DNA from: an uncultured Bacteroides sp.
GTDB taxonomy: Bacteria; Bacteroidota; Bacteroidia; Bacteroidales; Bacteroidaceae
NCBI GenBank assembly: GCA_949289265.1
Contig: CASENE010000072.1
Coordinates: 87,914-151,913, forward strand
Length of the DNA stretch: 64,000 nucleotides
Direction of reading: 5' to 3'
Part shown: one piece after another, positions 25,486 to 36,367 of the stretch
Layout of the letters: every line of letters begins with the position of its first letter
How positions within the stretch are numbered: position 1 is the stretch's first letter
The notes under the pieces: generated by a model
What the model was told of the DNA's origin: nothing
Seen by the model: the letters and a program-made list of their open reading frames with translations, nothing else
The model's database searches: none
Program-made: the position numbers and the translations under genes

Positions 25486-25992
25486 ATGGAATTAGAGGAT
25501 AGAATCAATAAAGCAGTCGAAAACTTCTACGAAGGTTTTAATTGTTCCCAGTCCGTCGTGGCTGCCTTTGCAGACATGTACGGCTTTACGCATGAGCAGG
25601 CCCTGCACATGGCGGCTTCTTTCGGCGCAGGTATAGGGCGTATGCGCCTGACGTGTGGCGCGGTCTGCGGCATGTTTATGCTGGCCGGTCTGGAAAAATG
25701 CGCGGTGGAAGGGAAAGACCGGGCCAGCAAATCCGCCAATTATGCATTGGTTCAGCGATTGGCAGAAGAGTTTAAACGTCGGAACGGCTCTATTACTTGC
25801 CGGGAGTTATTGAATCTGCGAAAGGTGGAGCGCAGCGCCGTGGCTGAAGAGCGTACCGCAGCATATTATGCCAAACGTCCCTGCGCCCGGATGATAGAAT
25901 CGGCCGCCCGCATCTGGGTGGAATATTTAAAAGGGGACTTGCCTTTGGAAGAACAGAAGGAAGACAAGGGTCAGGAGAAGCAAACAACATAG
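25486..25992 (+). CDS. C_GCAxxG_C_C family protein (possible redox-active)
   Basis: 168 aa. The N-terminal part has NCSQSVVAAF, a FGAGIGRMRLTCGAVCG motif (the GCAxxG block in the variant CGAVCG) and further Cys residues at ITCREL and PCARMI, the cysteine pattern that names the family (TIGR01909 type). Some members are annotated as possible redox proteins. The last 20 residues are a charged, low-complexity tail. No signal peptide is visible. Confidence 0.82.
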   Translation: MELEDRINKAVENFYEGFNCSQSVVAAFADMYGFTHEQALHMAASFGAGIGRMRLTCGAVCGMFMLAGLEKCAVEGKDRASKSANYALVQRLAEEFKRRNGSITCRELLNLRKVERSAVAEERTAAYYAKRPCARMIESAARIWVEYLKGDLPLEEQKEDKGQEKQTT

Positions 25993-26084
25993 ATACACTT
26001 TTCCCGCGCAGGACATGTTACTGACCGCCGGGTAGGACAGCGTTTTCTTGTCAGCCGGACTGCCTGAACGCCCCGTTTTATGCC

Positions 26085-26192
26085 GCCCGACCGGGAGATA
26101 TATTCAGAGCGAGCGGGAAGTACTATGCCAGCTACCGGGAGTTACTATGCCAGTTGGCGGGAACTTAACTCCCACTAAACGCAGAGAGTCAG
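26085..26192 (-). repeat. Dispersed 22-bp-unit intergenic element, copy 2 (inverted)
   Basis: Read on the minus strand: a leader at 26172-26192 (CTGACTCTCTGCG then TTTAGTGG), a half unit, units with CTGGCATAGTA, and a tail with ATATATCTCCCGGTCGGG. About 17 of 21 leader bases match copies 1 and 3. The 25993-26369 gap holds this element and the promoter below; no gene is supported. Confidence 0.8.
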
Positions 26193-26290
26193 GCCCTTTG
26201 ATGCGGCTCAATGAATATGGATTCGTCGAAAATATGCGTGTGCAGGTTTGAAAAAACAAGTGACAAGAAGCTAAATAACATAAAAATGCG

Positions 26291-26298
26291 TATATTTG
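26291..26298 (+). promoter_or_regulatory. -7 box (TATATTTG) for the winged-helix gene
   Basis: Exact TAnnTTTG, 72 bp before the ATG at 26370. Confidence 0.55.
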
Positions 26299-26369
26299 CG
26301 CGTTGAATGGAAAGTGCCCTATAAAGCATTGTGGGTGATAAAGTTATGGCATGTCTAACTTAAATATAA

Positions 26370-26576
26370 ATGAAAATGTTAAAAGAAAGAGCTGGCGAAA
26401 CGGCCGGTAAAATCTGGAATGCCTTGAATGGCACCGACGGACGCACCGTTAAACAAGTGAAAAAGGTAACTAAGCTGCTGGACAAAGACCTTTATCTGGG
26501 CTTGGGGTGGCTGTTGAGAGAAGACAAGATTTCTGTAGAAGAAGTGGAAGGAGAGCTTTTTGTGAAACTGGTTTAA
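26370..26576 (+). CDS. Small winged helix-turn-helix protein (DUF2582 type)
   Basis: 68 aa, with an alternative ATG two codons in. The whole protein is one winged-helix domain: AGETAGKIWNAL, then KQVKKVTKLLDKDLYLGLGWLLRED and a wing strand ELFVKLV. Such proteins are common in Bacteroidota and Gram-negative anaerobes; DNA binding is likely from the fold but not shown. It is monocistronic, with its own promoter and a strong terminator. Confidence 0.82.
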   Translation: MKMLKERAGETAGKIWNALNGTDGRTVKQVKKVTKLLDKDLYLGLGWLLREDKISVEEVEGELFVKLV

Positions 26577-26601
26577 GTCCCCTTCGGAACATTGAAAAAA
26601 C

Positions 26602-26638
26602 GCGCTGGCACGATGAATGTGGACAGCGCATTTTTTTT
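26602..26638 (+). terminator. Intrinsic terminator after the winged-helix gene
   Basis: GCGCTG at 26602-26607 pairs with CAGCGC at 26624-26629, with an inner CAC/GTG pair, and eight T follow at 26631-26638. Confidence 0.85.
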
Positions 26639-26654
26639 GTCCCGTCCTTTTTCG

Positions 26655-26662
26655 TATCTTTG
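26655..26662 (+). promoter_or_regulatory. -7 box (TATCTTTG) for lepA
   Basis: Exact TAnnTTTG just after the preceding terminator, 81 bp before the lepA ATG at 26743. An open frame from 26617 would start upstream of this box and is rejected. Confidence 0.6.
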
Positions 26663-26742
26663 GGCGCTCATTTCGTAAAATAGGAATTTCGTACGCACGA
26701 TTCTTTCATGTTACGGCTAAATTTATCATTAAAGTATTTAAG

Positions 26743-28524
26743 ATGAAGAACATTCGCAATTTTTGTATCATTGCCCATATTGACCACGGTAAATCTACGC
26801 TGGCTGACCGCCTGTTGGAATTTACGCACACCATACAAATCACAGAGGGGCAGATGTTGGACGACATGGACCTGGAGCGTGAGCGAGGCATCACCATCAA
26901 AAGCCATGCCATACAGATGGAATATACATATAAAGGTGAAAAGTATGTCTTAAACCTGATAGATACACCGGGACATGTGGATTTCTCTTATGAGGTTTCC
27001 CGTTCCATCGCGGCCTGCGAAGGGGCTTTGCTCATTGTCGATGCTTCCCAGGGTGTACAGGCTCAGACCATCTCCAATCTGTATATGGCCTTGGAGCATG
27101 ATTTGGAGATTATCCCGGTCATCAACAAATGCGATATGGCCAGCGCGATGCCCGAGGAAGTGGAAGACGAAATCATAGAATTGCTGGGATGCAAACGGGA
27201 AGAGATTATACGCGCTTCCGGCAAAACGGGAATGGGAGTGGAGGAAATCCTGGCGGCCGTCATCGAACGGATTCCCCATCCGGAAGGCGACGAGAATGCG
27301 CCTTTGCAGGCTTTGATTTTCGATTCGGTATTCAACTCTTTTCGAGGCATCATTGCTTATTTCAAGATTGAGAACGGCATTATCCGCAAAGGAGACAAGG
27401 TGAAATTCTTTAACACTGGCAAAGAATATGATGCCGACGAAGTGGGGGTGCTGAAGATGGATTTGGTTCCCCGGGACGAACTGCGTACGGGCGACGTGGG
27501 CTATATAATTTCGGGTATAAAGACTTCCCGCGAGGTAAAAGTAGGAGACACTATCACGCACATAGACCGTCCCTGCAAAGAGGCCATCGCAGGTTTTGAA
27601 GAGGTCAAACCCATGGTATTCGCCGGCGTATATCCCATCGAGGCAGAAGACTTCGAGGATTTGCGCTCGTCGTTGGAAAAACTTCAACTGAACGACGCAT
27701 CCCTGACGTTTCAGCCCGAGTCCTCCCTGGCACTGGGTTTTGGCTTCCGATGCGGTTTCCTGGGGTTGCTTCACATGGAAATCGTGCAAGAACGTTTGGA
27801 TCGCGAGTTTAACATGAATGTCATCACCACGGTTCCCAACGTATCCTATCATGTTTACGACAAACAGGGACACGTAATCGAGGTGCATAACCCGGGAAGC
27901 ATGCCGGACATTACCCTGATAGACCATATTGAAGAGCCTTATATCCGTGCTTCGGTGATAACCACCACCAACTACATCGGGCCTATCATGACGCTTTGCC
28001 TGGGCAAGCGGGGAGAGCTTGTCAAACAAGAGTATATCTCCGGCAACCGGGTCGAGATATTCTACGACATGCCTTTGGGAGAAATCGTCATCGACTTCTA
28101 TGACAAACTGAAAAGCATCTCCAAAGGTTATGCTTCCTTCGATTATCATGCCAACGGCTTCCGCCCGTCGAAGCTCATAAAGCTGGACATCTTGCTGAAT
28201 GGAGAACCTGTTGATGCCCTTTCCACGCTGACGCATTTTGATAACGCCTATGAATTGGGACGCAGGATGTGTGAGAAACTGAAGGAACTGATTCCCCGCC
28301 AGCAGTTCGAGATTGCTATCCAGGCTGCCATCGGAGCCAAAATCATTGCCCGCGAAACCATCAAAGCCGTGCGCAAGGATGTGACAGCCAAATGTTATGG
28401 TGGCGACGTGAGCCGCAAGCGCAAGCTGTTGGAGAAACAAAAGAAAGGCAAGAAGCGGATGAAGCAAATCGGTAATGTGGAAGTTCCGCAAAAGGCTTTC
28501 CTTGCTGTATTAAAACTGGATTAA
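26743..28524 (+). CDS. lepA: Elongation factor 4 (ribosomal back-translocase GTPase)
   Basis: 593 aa from the ATG at 26743. GTPase motifs are G1 [10 protein letters not shown]2 [10 protein letters not shown]3 DTPGH and G4 NKCD. Domains II, III and V of elongation factors follow, then the LepA-specific C-terminal domain ([31 protein letters not shown]). LepA acts on stalled or mis-translocated ribosomes and is reported to affect initiation and ribosome biogenesis. It is followed 40 bp later by lipB. Confidence 0.97.
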   Translation: MKNIRNFCIIAHIDHGKSTLADRLLEFTHTIQITEGQMLDDMDLERERGITIKSHAIQMEYTYKGEKYVLNLIDTPGHVDFSYEVSRSIAACEGALLIVDASQGVQAQTISNLYMALEHDLEIIPVINKCDMASAMPEEVEDEIIELLGCKREEIIRASGKTGMGVEEILAAVIERIPHPEGDENAPLQALIFDSVFNSFRGIIAYFKIENGIIRKGDKVKFFNTGKEYDADEVGVLKMDLVPRDELRTGDVGYIISGIKTSREVKVGDTITHIDRPCKEAIAGFEEVKPMVFAGVYPIEAEDFEDLRSSLEKLQLNDASLTFQPESSLALGFGFRCGFLGLLHMEIVQERLDREFNMNVITTVPNVSYHVYDKQGHVIEVHNPGSMPDITLIDHIEEPYIRASVITTTNYIGPIMTLCLGKRGELVKQEYISGNRVEIFYDMPLGEIVIDFYDKLKSISKGYASFDYHANGFRPSKLIKLDILLNGEPVDALSTLTHFDNAYELGRRMCEKLKELIPRQQFEIAIQAAIGAKIIARETIKAVRKDVTAKCYGGDVSRKRKLLEKQKKGKKRMKQIGNVEVPQKAFLAVLKLD

Positions 28525-28564
28525 CGATAAGATTCCCGCTGCGGGAGTGGTAGAAAGAGAAGAC

Positions 28565-29245
28565 ATGGAACTTGAGATTTCAGATTGGGGACTCATTGAT
28601 TACGAACAGAGCTGGCAAAGACAAACCCAATGGTTCAACCAGTTGGTGTCGGCCAAACGGAACGGAGAGCAGTATGTCAATCGCATCGTGCTTTGTGAGC
28701 ATCCTCCCGTATATACGTTGGGGCGAAGCGGCAAAGAGAATAATATGTTGCTGGGAGCACTTCAGCTGCAGAGCATAGGCGCTTCTTTGTATCACATCGA
28801 CCGGGGTGGCGATATTACCTTTCACGGTCCCGGCCAATTGGTTTGCTACCCGATTCTTAATCTGGAAGATTTTTCGTTGGGGCTTCGCAGCTATATATAT
28901 GCATTGGAAGAAGCAGTGATTCGTACCTGTGCTTCTTACGGGATTCAGGCCGCCCGCCTGGAGAATGCCACAGGTGTATGGTTGGAACCTCGCACATCTC
29001 GTGCACGTAAGATTTGTGCTATCGGGGTACGTTCCAGTCATTTTGTTACAATGCATGGCTTGGCTCTCAACGTCAACACCGACTTGCGGTATTTCAGCTA
29101 CATCAATCCTTGCGGTTTCATAGACAAAGGAGTTACTTCCTTGAAACAAGAATTAGGAGAAACAGTAGATATGGCAGCCGTTAAATCTAGATTATGTAAA
29201 GAACTGGAACTGCAACTGACTCAGAATGGCGTGCGCCATAAATAA
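28565..29245 (+). CDS. lipB: Lipoyl(octanoyl) transferase
   Basis: 226 aa from the ATG at 28565; a GTG at 28547 is also in frame. LipB moves octanoate from acyl carrier protein to lipoyl domains. Signatures are RGGDITFHGPGQ at 80-91, Lys149 in RKICAIGV and the catalytic Cys183 in INPCGF. The protein is the usual length. It lies between lepA and a strong terminator, and lipA is not in the window. Confidence 0.94.
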   Translation: MELEISDWGLIDYEQSWQRQTQWFNQLVSAKRNGEQYVNRIVLCEHPPVYTLGRSGKENNMLLGALQLQSIGASLYHIDRGGDITFHGPGQLVCYPILNLEDFSLGLRSYIYALEEAVIRTCASYGIQAARLENATGVWLEPRTSRARKICAIGVRSSHFVTMHGLALNVNTDLRYFSYINPCGFIDKGVTSLKQELGETVDMAAVKSRLCKELELQLTQNGVRHK

Positions 29246-29290
29246 ACGTCCATTATTTATATCACCTGCTTCTTTTAAATAGAACTGGAT

Positions 29291-29324
29291 AATGCGGAAC
29301 TCGAAAGGTTCCGTATTTTTTTTG
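29291..29324 (+). terminator. Intrinsic terminator after lipB
   Basis: A 10-bp stem (AATGCGGAAC with GTTCCGTATT, one G-T pair) around a 7-base loop, followed by a run of T to 29323. Confidence 0.85.
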
Positions 29325-29329
29325 CCACA

Positions 29330-29977
29330 AAAAACGAAATCTGCCTACAGACTATGATAGCGCAGACCGGATGGGAATACTGCTCTATTTATTTTTCCCA
29401 GCTTCAACAGGCAGTTTTAAGCTCATAAAGTTCGTTTTAGTTCCCTCATAAGAGGCTTCTCCGTCCAATTTAATAATCCTTAATTTGATCAGAATAATCC
29501 CAGAATGTTTCATCTGCAACAGCTAAGGATTACCTATGTAATACCATGGCGCTACATGTGTATTATGAATATATTACATCTGTATAATTGCAGATATATT
29601 ACTGCTGTATAATACATCGATAAACTAATATGTCACATATATTTATCTATAAACATCAGCATTTAGTATTTGTAATTATATCGTAATAATGATGTTTATA
29701 TATACGTTATAATCAGTAGATTGAGCGTATATGTTCGTCTCTCTAATTAGTATATTGGTATCGTACTATACCTTAGATGTGAATTGCGCGCAATAATCAT
29801 ACAAATCACTATGATAACGTATTAATTGCAAGTATTTTATGTATTATTATTAAAGCTATGTAAACTGTAGTATAACATTGGTATGCCTCTATTGATTTAC
29901 AAGTGTATCTACAAGTAATACGCATGTAAAATCACAAATATTACAACTATATATTTTGATTTGTCTTTTGTAATATG
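29330..29977. other. AT-rich gene-free stretch with inverted and direct repeats
   Basis: No supported gene. The stretch is the most AT-rich of the window. It holds a perfect 11-bp inverted repeat (TATAAACATCA at 29648-29658 and TGATGTTTATA at 29690-29700), an ATATACG/CGTATAT pair at about 29700-29732, and two related copies of ATATTAC..CTGTATAAT at 29571 and 29596 (25-bp spacing). It ends at the promoter of the XRE regulator. Confidence 0.6.
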
Positions 29978-29985
29978 TATCTTTG
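29978..29985 (+). promoter_or_regulatory. Promoter of the XRE regulator
   Basis: -7 box TATCTTTG at 29978-29985, with a TTTG -33 element at 29955-29958 and the expected 19-bp spacing. This is one of the best two-part promoter matches in the window. Confidence 0.7.
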
Positions 29986-30027
29986 TAATCGAAAAAGAAA
30001 CGCATTTAGTTTTGTAAAGCAAGTAGT

Positions 30028-30498
30028 ATGGATGATATAAAGGACCGGTTTAAATTAATTATGAATCGAGAGAAGCTGACAGCTGGAGCATTTGCTGAGA
30101 GCATTGGAGCTTCGCAGGCCACCATTTCCCACATATTGAGTGGAAGAAATAGGCCTAGTGTTGAATTAGTCTTGCGCGTTCACCAACGCTATACAGACAT
30201 TAACTTAGAATGGCTGCTAACTGGTAAGGGGCAAATGAGTAATGTGGACGGCGCTTCTGATTCTTCTTTGGAGGCAGATTTAAACTATCCTTTATTCGCT
30301 GAGAATGCAAAAAATGTGGCCGAGGAGCCGGATAACACCAAAGAACGTCAGGAAATGCCATTAGCACACCCCAATATACCGCCTAAAGAAATTGTGAAAC
30401 AGGAGATTATATATAAAGAGAGGCCGCCCAGAAAAATCACCGAAATACGTATTTTCTTCGACGATAATACCTACGAGACATTTAAACCTGCAAATTGA
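30028..30498 (+). CDS. XRE-family helix-turn-helix regulator
   Basis: 156 aa. Residues about 5-65 form a Cro/C1-type DNA-binding domain (LTAGAFAESIGASQATISHILSGRNRPS). A disordered, acidic and Pro-rich linker (about 75-130) leads to a short C-terminal segment KITEIRIFFDDNTYE seen in several Bacteroidota regulators. Its target is unknown; the AT-rich region with inverted repeats directly upstream is the obvious candidate for self-regulation. It precedes pyrK, which has its own promoter. Confidence 0.85.
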   Translation: MDDIKDRFKLIMNREKLTAGAFAESIGASQATISHILSGRNRPSVELVLRVHQRYTDINLEWLLTGKGQMSNVDGASDSSLEADLNYPLFAENAKNVAEEPDNTKERQEMPLAHPNIPPKEIVKQEIIYKERPPRKITEIRIFFDDNTYETFKPAN

Positions 30499-30533
30499 GG
30501 CTCAAAGCATCCTCAGTTTGGACAAAAATGGTG

Positions 30534-30541
30534 TATCTTTG
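30534..30541 (+). promoter_or_regulatory. -7 box (TATCTTTG) for pyrK-pyrD
   Basis: Exact TAnnTTTG, 38 bp before the pyrK ATG at 30579. It shows that the longer open frame from 30495 is not the protein start. Confidence 0.6.
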
Positions 30542-30578
30542 CCGTATCAAAAAAGAAATAATCAACAATTACCGATTT

Positions 30579-31355
30579 ATGAAAAAATACATGCTAGATT
30601 TGGCAGTAACCGAAAACAAGCGGTTACACAGTCACTATGTCTTGCTAAAGCTAACGGCATCAGAAAAACTGCCTGAAATGCTTCCCGGACAGTTTGCTGA
30701 AATTCGCGTAGACGGTTCGCCTACCACTTTTTTGCGCCGTCCTATCTCCATTAATTATGTGGATCGCGCTAAAAACGAGGTATGGTTCCTCATCCAGTTG
30801 GTAGGAGATGGAACCAGGCGATTGGGAGAGGCTGAGCCGGGCGATATTATTAATGTAGTCTTGCCGCTTGGAAACGGCTTTACGCTGCCTCAGAAGCCTT
30901 CAGACAAGCTCTTATTAATAGGTGGGGGAGTCGGTACAGCTCCTATGCTTTATCTAGGAGAACAACTTGCAAAGCAAGGCTGTAAACCGGTCTTTTTACT
31001 CGGTGCACGTAGCAGCCAGGATTTACTGCAGTTAGAGCTCTTTAGAAACTACGGAGAAGTATATGTCACTACGGAAGATGGCAGTCTTGGAGAGCAAGGT
31101 TATGTTACGCAGCACTCAGTCTTGACTAAGAAAAATTTTGAACAGATATATACCTGCGGGCCGAAACCGATGATGATGGCAGTGGCAAAATATGCCAAAA
31201 CTAAAGGCATCAACTGCGAGGTTTCTTTGGAAAATACAATGGCTTGCGGTGTAGGCGCTTGCTTATGTTGTGTGGAGAATACAACAGAAGGGAATTTGTG
31301 TGTATGTAAAGAAGGCCCTGTTTTTAATATCAATAAACTATTATGGCAGATTTAA
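30579..31355 (+). CDS. pyrK: Dihydroorotate dehydrogenase electron-transfer subunit
   Basis: 258 aa. A ferredoxin-reductase-like FAD domain (about residues 1-95, with FLRRPISIN) and an NAD-binding domain ([10 protein letters not shown]) precede the C-terminal 2Fe-2S cluster motif: CGVGACLCC followed by a fourth Cys in [10 protein letters not shown]. PyrK passes electrons from PyrD to NAD, making the class 1B heterotetramer in the cytoplasm. It overlaps pyrD by 13 bp, which fits coupled translation of the two subunits. Confidence 0.95.
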   Translation: MKKYMLDLAVTENKRLHSHYVLLKLTASEKLPEMLPGQFAEIRVDGSPTTFLRRPISINYVDRAKNEVWFLIQLVGDGTRRLGEAEPGDIINVVLPLGNGFTLPQKPSDKLLLIGGGVGTAPMLYLGEQLAKQGCKPVFLLGARSSQDLLQLELFRNYGEVYVTTEDGSLGEQGYVTQHSVLTKKNFEQIYTCGPKPMMMAVAKYAKTKGINCEVSLENTMACGVGACLCCVENTTEGNLCVCKEGPVFNINKLLWQI

Positions 31356-32254
31356 GTGTAAAAATTGGCGAATTACAAATGAAAAACCCGGTAATGACTG
31401 CATCGGGAACATTTGGTTATGGTGAAGAGTTTGCCGACTTCATGGATATCTCGCGAATAGGTGGTATCATTGTAAAAGGTACTACTCTTCACAAACGTGA
31501 AGGGAATCCCTATCCGCGCATGGCCGAAACTCCATCTGGAATGTTAAATGCTGTAGGACTGCAAAATAAAGGGGTACATTATTTTGCAGAGCACATTTAT
31601 CCGCGTATTAAAGACATACAGACCAATATGATTGTCAATGTGTCCGGTTCTACGATTGAAGATTATGCGGAAACTGCTTCTATCATCAATGAATTTGTAA
31701 ATATTCCTGCTATTGAGCTAAATATCTCTTGTCCTAATGTGAAGCAAGGAGGCATGGCTTTCGGTATCACGGCCAAAGGTGCAGAAGAAGTTGTTCGTGC
31801 TGTTAGGAAGGTTTATAAGAAGACACTTATAGTGAAACTTTCACCCAATGTGACAGATATCACAGAGATTGCCAAAGCCGCCGAAGCAAGTGGCGCAGAC
31901 AGTGTATCACTGATAAACACGTTGTTAGGTATGGCAATCGATGCTGAGCGCAGACGCCCTGTGCTTTCTACCGTCACAGGAGGCATGTCGGGTGCTGCGG
32001 TAAAACCGATAGCACTGCGTATGGTATGGCAGGTAAGTAAAGCGGTAAAAATACCAATCATTGGCTTAGGGGGAATCATGAATTGGAAAGATGCGGTTGA
32101 GTTTATGTTGGCTGGAGCTACAGCCATCCAAATCGGTACTGCCAACTTCATAGATCCGACCGTTACACTCAAAGTAATTGATGGTATTCAGGATTACTTG
32201 GATAGACACCATTACACATCAGTGCAACAGATAATTGGTGCGCTTGAGATATAA
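31343..32254 (+). CDS. pyrD: Dihydroorotate dehydrogenase, class 1B catalytic subunit
   Basis: 303 aa, an FMN-binding TIM barrel. It oxidises dihydroorotate to orotate in pyrimidine synthesis. Class 1B features are the active-site Cys in [13 protein letters not shown], the [15 protein letters not shown] stretch and the phosphate-binding IIGLGGI and [11 protein letters not shown] loops. The adjoining pyrK confirms the NAD-linked subtype. The downstream hairpin terminates it. Confidence 0.96.
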   Translation: MADLSVKIGELQMKNPVMTASGTFGYGEEFADFMDISRIGGIIVKGTTLHKREGNPYPRMAETPSGMLNAVGLQNKGVHYFAEHIYPRIKDIQTNMIVNVSGSTIEDYAETASIINEFVNIPAIELNISCPNVKQGGMAFGITAKGAEEVVRAVRKVYKKTLIVKLSPNVTDITEIAKAAEASGADSVSLINTLLGMAIDAERRRPVLSTVTGGMSGAAVKPIALRMVWQVSKAVKIPIIGLGGIMNWKDAVEFMLAGATAIQIGTANFIDPTVTLKVIDGIQDYLDRHHYTSVQQIIGALEI

Positions 32255-32290
32255 TTGCTAACAAACAGCAGCCATTCGCATTGAATAAAA

Positions 32291-32330
32291 AGAAAAGAGC
32301 ATCCATGCGTGGACGCTCTTTTCTTTATGT
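32291..32330. terminator. Bidirectional terminator between pyrD and trmD
   Basis: AGAAAAGAGC at 32291-32300 pairs perfectly with GCTCTTTTCT at 32315-32324, with an inner TCC/GGA pair. T-rich sequence flanks on one strand and A-rich on the other, so it can serve both convergent genes. Confidence 0.85.
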
Positions 32331-32346
32331 ATACAGCCATTCCGCT

Positions 32347-35112
<2,766 letters not shown>

Positions 35113-35163
35113 GGAGACGGGATTTTTTCCGGGCAGAATGACGTCGGGATGAGAAAAAAGTCG

Positions 35164-35171
35164 TATTTTTG
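35164..35171 (+). promoter_or_regulatory. -7 box (TATTTTTG) for dapA
   Basis: Exact TAnnTTTG, 35 bp before the dapA ATG. Confidence 0.6.
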
Positions 35172-35206
35172 TCGGCCTTTAATCACAGAAGATAGCAAAA
35201 CAACGT

Positions 35207-36103
35207 ATGATAAGAACCAGGTTGAAAGGAATGGGAGTGGCGCTGATCACCCCCTTCAAGTCGGACGAAAGCGTGGACTACGACGCCCTCATGCGGTTAG
35301 TGGACTACCAGGTGCAGAACAACACTGACTTTCTGTGCGTGCTGGGCACCACGGCCGAGACGCCCACGCTGACGGACGAAGAGAAACGGAGGATAAGGCA
35401 GGCGGTCGTCCAGCGCGTGGCGGGACGCATCCCCATCCTGCTCGGCGTGGGCGGAAACAACACCCGCGCCGTGGTGGAAGCCCTGAAGACGGACGACTAC
35501 GACGGAGTCGATGCCGTCCTCTCCGTAGTACCTTATTACAACAAACCATCGCAGGAAGGCATCTACCAGCACTACAAGGCCATCGCCGAGGCCAGGCCCG
35601 ACATGCCCGTGGTGCTCTACAACGTGCCCGGACGCACGGGCGTCAACATGACGGCCGAGACCACCCTGCGCCTCGCCCGCGACTTCCGCAACATCGTGGC
35701 CGTGAAGGAGGCCTCTGGGAACATCACCCAAATGGACGACATCATCAAGAACAAGCCCGCCGACTTCGACGTCATCTCCGGCGACGACGGCATCACCTTC
35801 CCCCTCATCACACTGGGCGCCGTGGGCGTCATCTCGGTCATCGGCAACGCTTTCCCCAGGGAATTCAGCCGTATGGTGCGCCTCGCCCTCCAAGGAGACT
35901 ATGCCAACGCCCTCGCCATCCACCACCGATTCGCCGAACTGTTCAAGCTCTTGTTCGTCGACGGCAACCCCGCGGGCGTCAAAGCCATGCTCCATGCCAT
36001 GGGCATGGTGGAGAACAAGCTCCGTCTCCCCCTGGTGCCGACCCGCATCACCACCTTCGAGGCCATGCGCCGCATACTGGACGAGCTGGGCATCAAGTGC
36101 TGA
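35207..36103 (+). CDS. dapA: 4-hydroxy-tetrahydrodipicolinate synthase
   Basis: 298 aa TIM barrel. It condenses pyruvate with aspartate semialdehyde, the first step committed to lysine and diaminopimelate for peptidoglycan. The Schiff-base Lys167 (VAVKEASGN) and Tyr138 (LYNVPGRTG) are in place, as is the GTTAETPTL phosphate-loop motif. It is monocistronic. The DNA is very GC-rich, continuous with the end of ligA and with ettA. Confidence 0.95.
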   Translation: MIRTRLKGMGVALITPFKSDESVDYDALMRLVDYQVQNNTDFLCVLGTTAETPTLTDEEKRRIRQAVVQRVAGRIPILLGVGGNNTRAVVEALKTDDYDGVDAVLSVVPYYNKPSQEGIYQHYKAIAEARPDMPVVLYNVPGRTGVNMTAETTLRLARDFRNIVAVKEASGNITQMDDIIKNKPADFDVISGDDGITFPLITLGAVGVISVIGNAFPREFSRMVRLALQGDYANALAIHHRFAELFKLLFVDGNPAGVKAMLHAMGMVENKLRLPLVPTRITTFEAMRRILDELGIKC

Positions 36104-36147
36104 CAGGCCCCCACGTCCCGCGCAGACACCCCCAGGACACGTCCCCC

Positions 36148-36190
36148 AGCAAGGGTCAGACCTTTGTATGCCAAAGGTCTGACCCTTGCT
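36148..36190. repeat. Perfect 19-bp inverted repeat without T-tract
   Basis: AGCAAGGGTCAGACCTTTG at 36148-36166, a 5-bp loop, and its exact inverse at 36172-36190. It follows dapA by 44 bp but lacks the T run of an intrinsic terminator. Confidence 0.75.
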
Positions 36191-36326
36191 TCGCACACCT
36201 CCGACGCCTGTCATACACCCTCCGTACCTTTATTATAGACAAGCCCTGCCTTTCTTATATACACGCCCGACCCGCGGCGGACGCAAATTCGGGCCCCGCG
36301 GCGCGCGCCCGTCGCATAAAAAATCG

Positions 36327-36334
36327 TATCTTTG
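36327..36334 (+). promoter_or_regulatory. -7 box (TATCTTTG) for ettA
   Basis: Exact TAnnTTTG, 34 bp before the ATG at 36368. A TTG at 36332 lies inside the box, so the longer reading frame is rejected. Confidence 0.6.
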
Positions 36335-36367
36335 CCCCTCGGAAACATAACCCTTAAACAGAAACCT

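Noticed and set aside
26048-26251. 67-codon open frame after the C_GCAxxG gene
   Set aside because: It lies across the inverted dispersed repeat element and has no protein-like features.
28535-28570. tRNA-like stretch before lipB (GCGGGAGTGGTAG)
   Set aside because: No cloverleaf arms can be drawn; the resemblance is limited to one short run.
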